Origin: Nocardia higoensis NBRC 100133
GTDB taxonomy: Bacteria > Actinomycetota > Actinomycetes > Mycobacteriales > Mycobacteriaceae
Assembly: GCF_000308595.1 (NCBI RefSeq)
Contig: NZ_BAGA01000139.1
Location: 1 to 64,000 of the forward strand
Direction of reading: 5' to 3'
DNA length: 64,000 bases
Shown: positions 1-9,988 of the stretch, piece after piece
Layout of the letters: each line of letters begins with the position of its first letter
Numbering within the stretch: the first letter of the stretch is position 1
The notes under the pieces: model-generated
Databases searched by the model: none
What the model was told of the DNA's origin: nothing
What the model saw: only the letters and a program-made list of their open reading frames with translations
Program-made: the position numbers and the translations under genes

Positions 1-2162
1 ACCAGCCTGCCTTCCACCCTCGTGGCCAGGTCGGTCAGCCGGTCGGCGACCGACTGCTCGCCGAAGCGCGCGGCGACGTGCAGCGCGGTGGCCTCGATGG
101 CGTACTGATGCGCCCCGGCCGCGGCCTCGGCGGCGTCGAGGGCCAGACGCACGGCGGTGCTGACGGTGCCTTCGGCGGCGGCGAGGCAGGCTTCGGCGAT
201 CGCGAGCTGCGGTTCGTAGACGGCGCTGTGCCTGCCGCCGCGCCGGTGCGCCTCCGCGATCGACTCGGCGCACTCGGCGGTGCGGCCGAGCGCGGCATAG
301 GCCTCGGCCAGGCGGATGCGGGCCGGGAAGGTCCAGGCGGCAGCGCCTTCGGTGGTCAAGGCGGCCAAAGCCTGTTCGAGGTGCTCGATGCCGTCGGGGA
401 AGCGGCCCCGGGCCACATCGACCGTGCCCTGCAGGATCTTCGACAGGCCCCAGGCCCGGTACTGACCGGGCGCGGAGTAGCCGAATCGCGGTGTGGCGCA
501 GCGGTGGGCGGCGTCGTAGTCGCCGGAGTAGAGCAGGGCGAGCACCTCGGCGTGGGTGGACATGAAGCGGTTGAGCCCGTCGATGTGGCGGTCGACTTCG
601 TGACTGCGCGCGGTGTACCGACGGGCATCGGCGCCACGGCCGGTGAGGGCGAGGGCGAGCCCGCCGCCGAACGCGGCCCACCACACCGCCCAGGGCGGGG
701 CTCCCGGATCGGCCATCACCGGTGCGGCCTCGGCGAGCGCGTCGTCGATCCGGTTCTCGTTCACCGCGCAGGCCGAGGCGAGCCCGGCCATCATCGCCGT
801 GATCTTCGGATGGCGCACCCGCGCGCGTACGTCGGCGAGCACTTCGTCGGCGCGATCGGCATCGCCCATGGACCACAACAGATTCGACACTCGCGTGCCG
901 CCCCACCGAGCCAGTTGCGGCTCGGTGAGTTCGGCGGGGTCGAAGGCCGCGAGGGTGCGTTCGGCCTCGATGCGATGGCCCTGCCACAGCAGGGCGCGCG
1001 CCAGCAGGTCGGCGGCCTCCACCCCGCCCTGCCGCTCCACCGCGGCGCGGGCGAAACGCTCCGCCAGCGGCAGGTCGGCGACGGCGATGGCGTCGGTGGC
1101 CGCGGCTTCGAACAGCGCGAGATCGGCGGATTTGTCACTGTCCAAAGCCAATTCGGCCAGCCGGATACGTTCGGAGGCGGAGTGGACCGGGCGTTGCTGC
1201 AGAGCCGAGAACAACCGGCCGCGCAACCTGCGGGCCGAGGCGATGCCGAGCCTGCGGCGGATCACCTCGCCGAAGAGCGGGTGGTTGTAGCGGACGGTGA
1301 GCTGACGGCCGTGCTCGGCAACCTTGACGACGCCGCGTGTTTCGGCCGCCTCGACGGCGTCCTCGCCCGCCAGTTCGGCCAGCACATCGAGATCGATGGG
1401 CTCGCAGAAGGTCAGCAGTTCCAGCACCCGCAACACCGGCTCGGGCAACTGCTCCACCCGGTCCTCGAGCAGAGCGGCCAGTTCCGAGGTGACCGCCGCG
1501 CGCCCGCGCAACTGCCACACCCCGTTGACCTGCCGCAGCGTGCCCGCCTCCAGCGCGCCCTCCACCAAATGCTTGAGGAACAGCGCGTTTCCGCCGGAGG
1601 ACTCCCACATCAGATTCGCGGTGAAACCCTCGAGCTGGCCGCCCAGCATGGATTCCACCAGTCGCACGCTCTGCTGCTCGGTGAACGGCCGCAGGTCGAC
1701 GCGCAGCAGGTGCCCGTCCTTCCACAGCGAGGTGATCGCGTCGGGAACCGGCACGCCGCCGCGCACGGTCGCCACCACGCGCACCGCCTTGTCGATGGCC
1801 AGTTGCAGCAGCAGGGTCGCCGACAGCTGGTCCAGCAGATGGGCATCGTCGACGCCGATGATGGCGGCGCCGTCGGCCAGCAGCGCCTCGCGCGCGGCCG
1901 ACAGGAAAGTGACCGGGTCGTGGGCGGTGTAGGCGCCGACCATGTGCGCGAACACGCCCAGCGGTATGCCGCGGGCGGATTCGGTACCCGCCACCCAGCG
2001 GATCCGGCCGCCTATCGCGGCGCCGACCTGACGGGCGAGCGTCGTCTTGCCTACACCGGCATCACCGGTGAGAACGGCCCCCACGTATTGGGGGCCGGTG
2101 ATCGCCGCGCGGATTGCTTCGAACTCGGTTTCGCGCTCGACCATCGGCCAGTTCCGAGCCAT
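1..2162 (-). CDS. LuxR/MalT-like STAND ATPase regulator, cut by left edge
   Basis: About 720 residues are readable before the window ends, so the C-terminus is missing. The N-terminus carries a Walker A loop GDAGVGKTT at residues 33-41 and a Walker B-like segment IIGVDDAH near 101-108. A long alpha-helical, TPR-like region rich in Ala and Leu follows. This is the layout of large ATP-binding LuxR-family (MalT-type) activators. The LuxR helix-turn-helix expected at the C-terminus lies outside the window, so the DNA-binding role is inferred. The ATG at 2162 was chosen; a second in-frame ATG lies six codons downstream (MVERETEF) and is equally credible, and neither has a strong ribosome site. It lies downstream of purA on the same strand, 85 bases away. 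The ligand is unknown. Confidence 0.8.
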   Translation of the reverse strand, partial: MARNWPMVERETEFEAIRAAITGPQYVGAVLTGDAGVGKTTLARQVGAAIGGRIRWVAGTESARGIPLGVFAHMVGAYTAHDPVTFLSAAREALLADGAAIIGVDDAHLLDQLSATLLLQLAIDKAVRVVATVRGGVPVPDAITSLWKDGHLLRVDLRPFTEQQSVRLVESMLGGQLEGFTANLMWESSGGNALFLKHLVEGALEAGTLRQVNGVWQLRGRAAVTSELAALLEDRVEQLPEPVLRVLELLTFCEPIDLDVLAELAGEDAVEAAETRGVVKVAEHGRQLTVRYNHPLFGEVIRRRLGIASARRLRGRLFSALQQRPVHSASERIRLAELALDSDKSADLALFEAAATDAIAVADLPLAERFARAAVERQGGVEAADLLARALLWQGHRIEAERTLAAFDPAELTEPQLARWGGTRVSNLLWSMGDADRADEVLADVRARVRHPKITAMMAGLASACAVNENRIDDALAEAAPVMADPGAPPWAVWWAAFGGGLALALTGRGADARRYTARSHEVDRHIDGLNRFMSTHAEVLALLYSGDYDAAHRCATPRFGYSAPGQYRAWGLSKILQGTVDVARGRFPDGIEHLEQALAALTTEGAAAWTFPARIRLAEAYAALGRTAECAESIAEAHRRGGRHSAVYEPQLAIAEACLAAAEGTVSTAVRLALDAAEAAAGAHQYAIEATALHVAARFGEQSVADRLTDLATRVEGRL

Positions 2163-2247
2163 GGCCCAACTGTAGAGCGTCGGCCCTGTCCCGCGCGGAA
2201 ACTCCGCTGGCCCGCGCGGTAATTCGATACCGAAAGACCGTTACCGC

Positions 2248-3537
2248 TCAGCCGAGCACGTCGTGGCGCACGATCGTCTGATCGCGGCCGGGACCGACGC
2301 CGATGCAGGAGATCCTGGCGCCGGACAGCTCCTCCAGCCGCAACACATAGGCCTGCGCGTTGGCGGGCAGCTCCTCGAAGGTGCGGGCTTCGGAGATGTC
2401 CTCCCACCAGCCCGGCATCTCCTCGTAGATCGGCTTGGCGTGATGGAAGTCGGTCTGGGTGGTCGGCATCTGCTCCACACGCTGCCCGTCGACCTCGTAG
2501 GCCACGCAGATCGGCACCCGCTCCAGGCTCGACAGCACGTCCAGCTTCGTCAGGAAGTAGTCGGTGATGCCGTTGACGCGGGTCGCGTATCGGGCGATGA
2601 CCGCGTCGAACCAGCCGCAGCGGCGGGCGCGTCCGGTGGTGACGCCCACCTCGCCGCCCTGCTTGGCGAGGAATTCGCCGTGCTCGTCGAACAGTTCGGT
2701 CGGGAACGGGCCCGAGCCGACGCGGGTGGTGTAGCACTTGAGGATGCCGAGCACGGTGCTGATCTTGTTCGGCCCGATGCCCGAGCCGACGGCCGCGCCG
2801 CCCGCCGTCGGGTTCGACGAGGTCACATAGGGATAGGTGCCGTGGTCGACGTCGAGCAGGGTGCCCTGCGAGCCTTCCAGCAGCACGGTCTCGCCGCGCT
2901 CGAGCGCCTCGTTGAGCTGCAGGCGGGTGTCGGCGATGCGGTGCTTGAACTTCTCGGCCTGGCCGAGCACCTCGTCGACGACCTGCTGCGGGTCCAGCGC
3001 GCGGCGGTTGTAGATCTTCACCAGCACCTGGTTCTTGAATTCCAGGGCGGCTTCGACCTTCTGGGTGAGGATCTTCTCGTCGAGCACGTCGGCGACCCGC
3101 ACGCCCACCCGGGCGACCTTGTCCTGATAGCAGGGGCCGATGCCGCGGCCGGTGGTGCCGATCTTCTTGTTGCCGAGGAATCGCTCGGTGACCTTATCGA
3201 TGGCCACGTGGTACGGCATGATCAGGTGCGCGTCGGCCGACAGCAGCAGACCCGAGGTGTCGACGTCGCGCTTCTCCAGCCCCTCGAGCTCCTCGAGCAG
3301 CACGCCGGGGTCGACCACGACGCCGTTGCCGATGACATTGCGCACTCCGGGGGTCAGGATGCCGGAGGGGATCAGATGCAGCGCGAACTTGTCACCGTTG
3401 GGCAGAACAACGGTGTGACCTGCGTTGTTGCCACCTTGATACCGAACCACCCATTGCAACCGGCCACCGAGCAGGTCGGTCGCTTTGCCCTTACCCTCGT
3501 CGCCCCATTGGGCGCCGATGAGGACGATTGCCGGCAT
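2248..3537 (-). CDS. purA: adenylosuccinate synthetase
   Basis: Condenses IMP with aspartate using GTP to give adenylosuccinate, the first committed step to AMP; cytosolic. The 429-residue product has the family's usual length. It begins MPAIVLIGAQWGDEGKGK, with the GTP/IMP loop GDEGKGK at residues 12-18 and the catalytic-His motif GGNNAGHT at 35-42. The ATG at 3537 is preceded by TAGGAG at good spacing, so the upstream extension of the frame is rejected. In M. tuberculosis purA (Rv0357c) is likewise divergent from the pair of genes that follows here. Identification is essentially certain. Confidence 0.97.
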   Translation of the reverse strand: MPAIVLIGAQWGDEGKGKATDLLGGRLQWVVRYQGGNNAGHTVVLPNGDKFALHLIPSGILTPGVRNVIGNGVVVDPGVLLEELEGLEKRDVDTSGLLLSADAHLIMPYHVAIDKVTERFLGNKKIGTTGRGIGPCYQDKVARVGVRVADVLDEKILTQKVEAALEFKNQVLVKIYNRRALDPQQVVDEVLGQAEKFKHRIADTRLQLNEALERGETVLLEGSQGTLLDVDHGTYPYVTSSNPTAGGAAVGSGIGPNKISTVLGILKCYTTRVGSGPFPTELFDEHGEFLAKQGGEVGVTTGRARRCGWFDAVIARYATRVNGITDYFLTKLDVLSSLERVPICVAYEVDGQRVEQMPTTQTDFHHAKPIYEEMPGWWEDISEARTFEELPANAQAYVLRLEELSGARISCIGVGPGRDQTIVRHDVLG

Positions 3538-3825
3538 TGTGGGTCTCCTACGGGTCGACGCGCAGCACGCCTGTGCTGCGGCTACCTGCCGTACTGAGGC
3601 GGTGGCCGGAAGCACAGTTTACCCAAGTGCTCTCCGGGGGCCGGTAACCAGGCACCCGTGCTCTGTCCGGGTCGGGCCGCGCGAGCCTGCGATCACAATG
3701 CCGACTCGGCCCGGGCACGAGCGGCCGAACGCGACTATGGTTGCTGCGGGCGAGCCGGATGGTCGGCCCGCTCATGCGTGAGGGTCGACCCCGGTCGGCC
3801 GGGAACCAGGAGGGTGTACGGCGGT

Positions 3826-4485
3826 TTGAGTACCCACGTTCTCCGCTGCGACCGGGCGCCGGTCCCGATCGCGCTAGCGGCACTGGCGACCACTCAGACA
3901 GCGGCCATCCCGGATACCGCGGTGATCGACGAGCTGCTGCCGGTCCTCGCCGCGGACAGCCTGCCTCGCCTGATCGTGCTCGGTGAGGACGCCGCGCTGG
4001 CGGCGGTCCTCACCCATCTGATGCGCACCGAACGTCTGCACGTCGAGATCGGCTACGTCCCCATCGACCGCACCTACGGCGCGCGCGCCTACGAGGTCGG
4101 CACCGGCAATTCGGCGGCCAAGCGCGCCATCGGCGGCAAGGCCACCGAGACACCGTTGATCCGCGACGACACCGGCACGGTGCTCGTCGGCCGGGCCAGC
4201 ATCAGCGGTCCCGACGGCGGCAAGCTCGAGGGCGAGGCCTACGTCGACGACACGCTGTTGTTCAGCGGCCGGGTCAATGCCATGCACATCTCCCCCACCC
4301 TGCACATGCCCGGCGTGCGAGCCGCGGTGGCGAGGGGACTGCGCAAGCGCCGCTGGATCGAGGGCAGGGCCGCACAACTCGGCTCGCCCGGCGCGGTCGT
4401 CACCCGCGACGGCATCCGCAGCCCGCGCACCGTGCCGCGCTCCACGTTCTACCGCCATCACGAACCCTGGCTGCTGGTCCGATGA
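3826..4485 (+). CDS. conserved actinobacterial protein (Rv0358-like)
   Basis: A 219-residue soluble protein of unknown function. It sits divergently from purA and overlaps the following M50 protease by four bases (ATGA), so the two are probably co-translated; the same pairing exists in M. tuberculosis (Rv0358-Rv0359). A TTG start is proposed at 3826 because AGGAGGG lies 11 bases upstream. No signal peptide or membrane span is visible. The segments LIVLGEDAALAAVLTHL and EVGTGNSAAKRAIGG loosely recall the GGDGT and GTGN loops of diacylglycerol/NAD kinase folds. That is only a weak impression and no enzymatic role is claimed. Confidence 0.8.
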   Translation: MSTHVLRCDRAPVPIALAALATTQTAAIPDTAVIDELLPVLAADSLPRLIVLGEDAALAAVLTHLMRTERLHVEIGYVPIDRTYGARAYEVGTGNSAAKRAIGGKATETPLIRDDTGTVLVGRASISGPDGGKLEGEAYVDDTLLFSGRVNAMHISPTLHMPGVRAAVARGLRKRRWIEGRAAQLGSPGAVVTRDGIRSPRTVPRSTFYRHHEPWLLVR

Positions 4486-5258
4486 GCCTGTCCTCTCCCC
4501 TCGGTCGCAGCGCTGTGCGACCGAGCCCCATTTTTCTGCTGGTCGTCGCGGTCACCATCGGCGGCGGCGCACTGGCCTGGTTCTCCGAGACCGGCAGCAC
4601 GACCGCGGGCATCGGGGTGTTCGTACTGGTGGTGGCGGGCTGGATCGTCACGCTGTGCCTGCACGAGTTCGCCCACGCCTATCTGGCCTGGCGGGCCGGC
4701 GACCGCGAAGTGGAATTGCGCGGCTATCTCACGCTCAACCCACTGAAATACGCGCATCCGCTGCTGTCGATCGTGCTGCCGGTGGTGTTCATCGCCCTCG
4801 GCGGCTTCGGCCTGCCCGGCGGCGCGGTCTACGTGCACTCGCACAATGTGAGCCCGCGGGAGCAGCGGATGATCAGCGGCGCGGGGCCCGCGGTCAACGC
4901 CGTCTGCGGTGTACTGATCCTGCTGGCAGTGGCGCTGTTCGGTAGCGCGACAAGCCATTCCGCGTTCTGGTACGGCCTGGCATTTCTCGGCTTCCTGCAG
5001 GTCACCGCGACCGTGCTGAACCTGCTGCCCATTCCCGGGCTCGACGGCTACGGCGTGCTCGAGCCCTCGCTGAGCTACCAGACCCGGCGTTCGCTCGACC
5101 AGATCAAGCCGCTGGGGATGCTGCTGCTGTTCGCGCTCATCCTCACCCCGGCGGTCAACGGCCCGTTCTTCGACGCGATCTACGCGATCTGCGAGCTGTT
5201 CGGCGTGCCGGACGTGTGGGTGGGGCGCGGCGCGGGTCTCGTGCGGTTCTGGCTCTGA
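4482..5258 (+). CDS. M50 (site-2 protease family) membrane metalloprotease
   Basis: A 258-residue polytopic membrane protein with the zinc motif HEFAH at residues 61-65 and the second family motif NLLPIPGLDG near residue 180, which supplies the third metal ligand. There are about five hydrophobic segments and no PDZ domain, which marks the short Rv0359-like M50B subgroup rather than RseP. It presumably cleaves substrates within the membrane, but the substrate is unknown. The start ATG overlaps the stop of the preceding gene (ATGA), implying translational coupling. Confidence 0.9.
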   Translation: MSLSSPLGRSAVRPSPIFLLVVAVTIGGGALAWFSETGSTTAGIGVFVLVVAGWIVTLCLHEFAHAYLAWRAGDREVELRGYLTLNPLKYAHPLLSIVLPVVFIALGGFGLPGGAVYVHSHNVSPREQRMISGAGPAVNAVCGVLILLAVALFGSATSHSAFWYGLAFLGFLQVTATVLNLLPIPGLDGYGVLEPSLSYQTRRSLDQIKPLGMLLLFALILTPAVNGPFFDAIYAICELFGVPDVWVGRGAGLVRFWL

Positions 5259-5343
5259 TTCCGATCCGTGGCCGCGGCACCCCTCCTCGCCGCAGCCGTT
5301 CCCGACGCCAGGGGCGGGCCCACGGCATGACGCGAGTAGCGGG

Positions 5344-6501
5344 CTAGTCGATCGAGTCCCTCGGCGTGACATAAGGATTGGCGACGGTCGGCGGCAGCAG
5401 CGCGATCGCCGACACCCGCCGCAGTCCGCAAGCCTGCAACAGATCCACCAGTATCGAGCGGACCTGCGCGAACACCACGTGCGCGGACAGCCCCGCACCC
5501 TCGACGAGTTCCGGCCGCGCCTGCTTGGCCACCGAACGCAGCACCCGGGCCGCCTCGGCTCGATCCGGTTGTTCGCCCGGGTCGGCCAGGATCGAGCGGC
5601 GCACCACGTCGACCGCCCCGGACAGCGCGGCGACCACCTCGATCAGGCGCGGGTCGAGGATTTCGTCGTCGCGGACGAGGGTCAGCGATCGCCGTAGCAG
5701 CACCCTGGTGTTGCGTACGGCGTTGTCCACCGGATCGGCGGCCTCACGCAGACGGTCGAGGCGCGGCCGGGAGTTCCAGTAGAGCGGGGAGATCCGGCTG
5801 ATCTCCTTGCCGCCCTCCAGACTCGAGCGCAGCGACTCGATGGTCGACTGGGTTCCGCGGACCGTCTGCAGCGCGTCGGCGACCTTGCGCGCGTCCTGCT
5901 CCAGCAGCCCGTCCGCGCCCGCCGCCAGCGCGTCCCGCACCACCTGCAACACATTTCCGGCGTGGTCGCGCGCCCGGCGCACCGGATGCACCGGGATGGC
6001 GGCCACCACGACCACTCCCACCAGGCCGCCGACGAGCGCGTCGATCATGCGGTCGAAACTGGCGTTCGAGTCGGGCGTCATGAGCGTGGCGACCAGGACC
6101 GCCGAGCCGGCCGCCTGGATGCTGATGATCGAACCGCCGTCGACGAAGACGGCCAGGGCCATCGCCACGACCACCACCAGCGTGATCTGCCAGACCCCGC
6201 TGCCGACCACCGAGATGAACAGGTCGCCGATGCCGATGCCGACCGCCACCCCGACCACCAGTTCCGCCGAGCGGCGGATCTTCGCCCCGAACGACACGCC
6301 GATCGAGATGACGGCGGCGGTCGGCGCGAAGAACGGCGTCACGTGCCCGATCAGGTCGTGCGCGATGAACCAGGCCAGGCCGGCGCCGAGCGCGCACTGC
6401 ACGATCGGGAGCGCGGACAACCGCAGTCGCGCCCAAGAGGCGCGCAGACGCCGCGCGCTGTCGGCCCTTGCCGCTTCGAAACGGGAGTCCGCGCGGGTCA
6501 C
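5344..6501 (-). CDS. FUSC / aromatic-acid-exporter-like membrane protein
   Basis: A 385-residue protein. Its N-terminal half holds about five closely spaced hydrophobic helices (from SALPIVQCALGAGLAWFI onward), followed by a soluble, helical C-terminal half of about 200 residues. This matches the FUSC/ArAE (YeeA-, DUF939-like) architecture, a group tied to efflux of small aromatic or fusaric acids; the substrate here is unknown. The GTG at 6501 is proposed because it lies seven bases after the stop of the upstream DUF3151 gene, suggesting a two-gene operon. It is convergent with the M50 gene. Confidence 0.75.
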   Translation of the reverse strand: MTRADSRFEAARADSARRLRASWARLRLSALPIVQCALGAGLAWFIAHDLIGHVTPFFAPTAAVISIGVSFGAKIRRSAELVVGVAVGIGIGDLFISVVGSGVWQITLVVVVAMALAVFVDGGSIISIQAAGSAVLVATLMTPDSNASFDRMIDALVGGLVGVVVVAAIPVHPVRRARDHAGNVLQVVRDALAAGADGLLEQDARKVADALQTVRGTQSTIESLRSSLEGGKEISRISPLYWNSRPRLDRLREAADPVDNAVRNTRVLLRRSLTLVRDDEILDPRLIEVVAALSGAVDVVRRSILADPGEQPDRAEAARVLRSVAKQARPELVEGAGLSAHVVFAQVRSILVDLLQACGLRRVSAIALLPPTVANPYVTPRDSID

Positions 6502-6508
6502 TCCCGGC

Positions 6509-6952
6509 TCAGTCGAGGCCCAGCTCGGCCGCGGCGCGCGGATCGCAGTCTTCGAGCAGATCCAGGCAGCGGGCGTACTCGTCGTTCTCGCCGATGGCTT
6601 TGGCCGCCCGCGCCAGCGCGCCGACGCTGCGCAGGAAACCCTGATTCGGCTCATGGCTCCACGGCACCGGGCCGAAGCCCTTCCAGCCGTTGCGGCGCAG
6701 CAGATCGAGGCCGCGGTGGTAGCCGGTGCGGGCGAAGGCGTAGGCCGAGACGATGTCGTGGTTGACCGCGTCGTCGGCGGCCTCACCACGCTCGAGCGCG
6801 GCTTCGGCCAGATAGGCCCACGCGATCGAGGCGGCCGGGTGCTCGGCCACCACCTGAACGGGGTCGGCCTTGTTCAGCAAGGCCTCCTCCGCCTCGGAGT
6901 TTTCGGGTAGCAACACCGGCTGGGGTCCGAGCAGGTCTCCGAACGAGGTCAT
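6509..6952 (-). CDS. DUF3151 family protein
   Basis: A 147-residue soluble helical protein resembling M. tuberculosis Rv0360c (MTSFGDLLGP start, then a region rich in Ala, Leu and acidic residues with the sequence GWKGFGPVPWSHEPNQGFLRS). Function is unknown; the family is near-universal in mycolate-bearing actinobacteria. The ATG at 6952 follows family practice; an alternative ATG lies three codons upstream at 6961. It is divergent from the long Pro-rich membrane protein gene and leads a probable two-gene operon with the FUSC-type protein. Confidence 0.85.
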   Translation of the reverse strand: MTSFGDLLGPQPVLLPENSEAEEALLNKADPVQVVAEHPAASIAWAYLAEAALERGEAADDAVNHDIVSAYAFARTGYHRGLDLLRRNGWKGFGPVPWSHEPNQGFLRSVGALARAAKAIGENDEYARCLDLLEDCDPRAAAELGLD

Positions 6953-7073
6953 GCGGTTCATTGTGCACCGGTTCGCCCAGGCCGTGGCGACGGGGGAATC
7001 AGTGCTGCCGCCCCGCGCGGTCGATAGGCTGGCCGTCGAGTTCACTTCAGATCGGCGCGAGCAAGGGGTAGTG

Positions 7074-9910
7074 GTGTCCGACCCGAACGACGAGAAAAAC
7101 CCGGCGCGTGACGCCGCCGGTTCCGGTGAGCGGCCGGAATCGGCCCCCGAATCGGATGCCGCACCCACCGTTCCCGCGTCCGCCGACTCGTCCGGTTCGA
7201 CCCCCGTGAACGCCGAAACCGCTGGTGGACAACCGGGTTCGAGCAGCAGCTCCGCCGCATCGACGGCTACCCCCGGCTTCGCCTCCGGTACGGCGGCCGG
7301 TGATCCGGCGAAGGGCGGGCAGGACGGGTGGGAACGTCCGGTCTCCCCCACCGCCGACGGATCCGCGCGGCCGAAGGGCGTTCCGTTCACCCGCACGACC
7401 GTCGTCGGCGGTGACCGGCCCAGCGCGCCTTCGGCCGGTACGCAGAAACCGGCCGCCGCAACGACCGATAATTCCGAGGTGACCGGCGCGGGTGATCGCC
7501 CCGGTCCGGCCGGCGGCTCCGGCAACCCCGCCGCATCTGGCGCGCCTACGCCGGGCAATCCTTCGAACGCCGACGATCCCGGTGGGAACGCGCCCACTCA
7601 GCGGATCACGCTTCCCGGCGCGGCCACGACCCCGCCGTCGGGCTCCGGCACCTCGACGCCGGGCGGTGATGCGGGCGGGGCGGCGCCGACGCAGAAGATC
7701 ACCCGGCCGGGGGCGGGATCGCCCGGCGATTCGGCCAAGCCTGCCGGGGACGCGCGGCGTCCGGCCGACGCTGTCACCCAACGGATCCCCACGACACAGG
7801 TGGGTGCCGGGGCGCCGGGCGCCGGTCCGGCCGCGGGCTCGACAGCCGCGACGCCCGAATCGGCGAAGGCCGACGACACGGTGACGGCCGGAAGCTCCGA
7901 CGCGGTGGAGCCGATCACCGAGACGGGGCCTGCCGATACCTCCGAGGTCGCGAAAGATGCTGCCGCCGAGGCAGACAGGGGCTCCGAGGGCAGGACCCCG
8001 GGGGTCACGGTGACACCGAACACCGGGGGCGCCGCGAAGGCCGAGGGCGCCGCGCAGACCGGCGGAACCGGGCAGGCCGAGAAGGCAGTGCCGGACGGGG
8101 CGGCCGATGCGGGGGGCTCGGCGTCCGGTTCCGGGCAACAGCCCTCGACGAAAGCCGCCGCCGAGCCGAAGTCCGCGGACAACGAATCCGCGGACGAAAC
8201 CCCCACGGCGGCGGCCGAAGTGCCGTCCGGCTCGAAGTCGGCTTCGAATGGCGTCCCCGACCAGTCGTCCGGGGATATCACTGCGGCGGAACGGGGCTCG
8301 GAAGCGGCGGTCGATGGCGCGGACACCGCGGCCGGCGAGGCGGGTCGCGAGCAGTCGAACACGGGCGATACGGGTGCGGATGCGCCCACCGCGGTGATCC
8401 GCCGGGAAGACATCGCGGCGGCCGCGGGTGCCGCGGGTGCGGCCGCCCCGGCCGAGCCGGATCCACAACCGGCTGATACGAGCCGGACGGTGGTGATCTC
8501 GCGGTCGGATCTGCCCGGCACAGCGGGGCAGGCAGACAAGGGCCCGCAGGACGGAACCATCGCGGGCGAGCGGAAGGCCGGGCCGCATGGCGGGTCGCCA
8601 GGCCCCGCCGGTGGTGCCGACGTGCCCGGTGACGTCGGCGAGGCCGATGCGGCGACGATCGCCATGCCGATGGTTCCGATAGACGATCAGAAGACGACCG
8701 CGCTCCCGGTCCAGCGACCGGACCAGACCGATCGGGTAACCGGGCGGCCGCCGTTGAGCAAGCCGCCGAGCACGCCGCGCCCCGCTTCCGGACCGCGGCA
8801 GGCCGGGTCGAAGCAGGCCGGACCGTCCGGTCCCCCGCCTGCCGGGCCACACGGCCCCGAACAGGGAAAACCCACAGGCCATGGCCAGAACCAGCTGCCT
8901 GGCCCCGGTCAGGGCCAGCCGCAAGGTCCCGCGCAGGGCCGGCCGCAGGGGCAAGCTCCCGGCAGGCCGCCCGCACCCGGTCAGGGTGGACCACAGGGCT
9001 CCGGGCCGGGACACACCCCGCCGCAAGGCCCCGCGCAGGGTGCACCGCGTTCCGGTCCACCGCAGGGACCCGGTCAGGGTCGGCCGCAAAGCTCCGGCCA
9101 GAACGGGCCGCACGGCCCCGGCCAAGGCGGACCGCAAGGCTCCGGCCAGAACGGACCACACGGCCCCGGCCAAGGCGGACCTCACGGTCCCGCACAGGCG
9201 GCTCCGACGGGCGCCCGGCAAGGCGGACCACACGCCCCTGCGCAAGGCGGACCCCAGGGACCGGCGCAGCCCGGACCACAGGGACCGGTCCGGGTCGGAC
9301 CGGGCGGCCCCGTGCCGGGGAAGGCGGGCAGCGCCCCCTCCCGGCCGATCAGAACGCGACCCGTCCGGCGCAACCGGTGGACGAGCGGCCGCGGCAGCTC
9401 GCGCAACCGCAGCGGGTGCCGCCGGCTGCCGCGCAGCAGCCCGGGCAGCCGAAGAACGATTCCGAATCCGGGCACTCGCGGCGCTGGCTGCTCGCGGTCG
9501 GCGCGGCCGCGGTGGTGCTCGTGCTGGCGTTGATCGGTGTGGCGGCGGCGCTGATCGGTGGTGGCGATTCGGCGGAGGACAAGGTGCGGGCCGCCATCGG
9601 CGCGTACACCTCCGCGCTGCACGACGGTGACCTGGAGGGACTGCGGAACAGCACCTGTGGGACGCTGCACGATTTCTACCGGGATCTGCCCGCGGACCAG
9701 TTCGCCGGTGTGCATCAACAGTCGGTGGAGCAGCGCAGCATTCCGGTGGTGGCGAGCGTGGATGCCATCAAGATCACCGACGGCACCGCGCTGGCGCTGG
9801 CGACGGTGTACACCGAGGCCGACCCGGGGAACCGTTCGGAGCGAACCTTCGATCTCGAGGAAACCGGGGAGGGCTGGAAGGTCTGCGATCGGCCCGCGGA
9901 GTCACCGTGA
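7074..9910 (+). CDS. long Gly/Pro/Gln-rich membrane protein (Rv0361-like), apparent frameshift
   Basis: The reading frame starting at GTG 7074 (AAGGGG just upstream) runs through about 750 low-complexity residues. First comes an Ala/Asp/Thr/Pro-rich acidic stretch, then from about 8880 a Gly-Pro-Gln-rich stretch. The sense of the protein then continues in the -1 frame: a membrane helix (RRWLLAVGAAAVVLVLALIG) and an extracytoplasmic C-terminal domain of about 120 residues with an Asn-Ser-Thr-Cys motif, ending at 9910. In the original frame the text after about 9340 turns Arg-rich and stops at 9533, typical of wrong-frame reading. The switch fits a single missing base, for example in the G run at 9317-9320. 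Homologues at this locus have a Pro-rich cytosolic N-terminus, one helix and a small outer domain; this N-terminus is unusually long. Function unknown. Confidence 0.7.
9093..9188 (+). repeat. 48-bp coding tandem repeat, two copies
   Basis: Two adjacent 48-base copies (starting at 9093 and 9141) encode the 16-residue unit SGQNGPHGPGQGGPQG with minor changes. They are part of a wider Gly-Pro-Gln-rich stretch from about 8880 to 9330. Such slippage-prone DNA lies immediately before the apparent frameshift in this gene. Confidence 0.8.
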
Positions 9911-9988
9911 TCACGCCGCGGTATCCGGTCGCGGTCGTCACACTTACCTGGTCAATCGACCATCCCGGCCACTAACATGGCCGGGATC

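Noticed and set aside
78..2222. Long plus-strand open frame over the LuxR-type regulator
   Set aside because: It is antisense to a clear ATPase gene with Walker motifs; its translation is Gly/Arg/His-rich without any motif, a usual shadow in high-GC DNA.
9317..9340. Classical -1 programmed frameshift site (X XXY YYZ)
   Set aside because: The local bases G GGG AAG and nearby C runs do not match the heptamer rule and no downstream pseudoknot is evident; a missing base is simpler, though slippage is not excluded.
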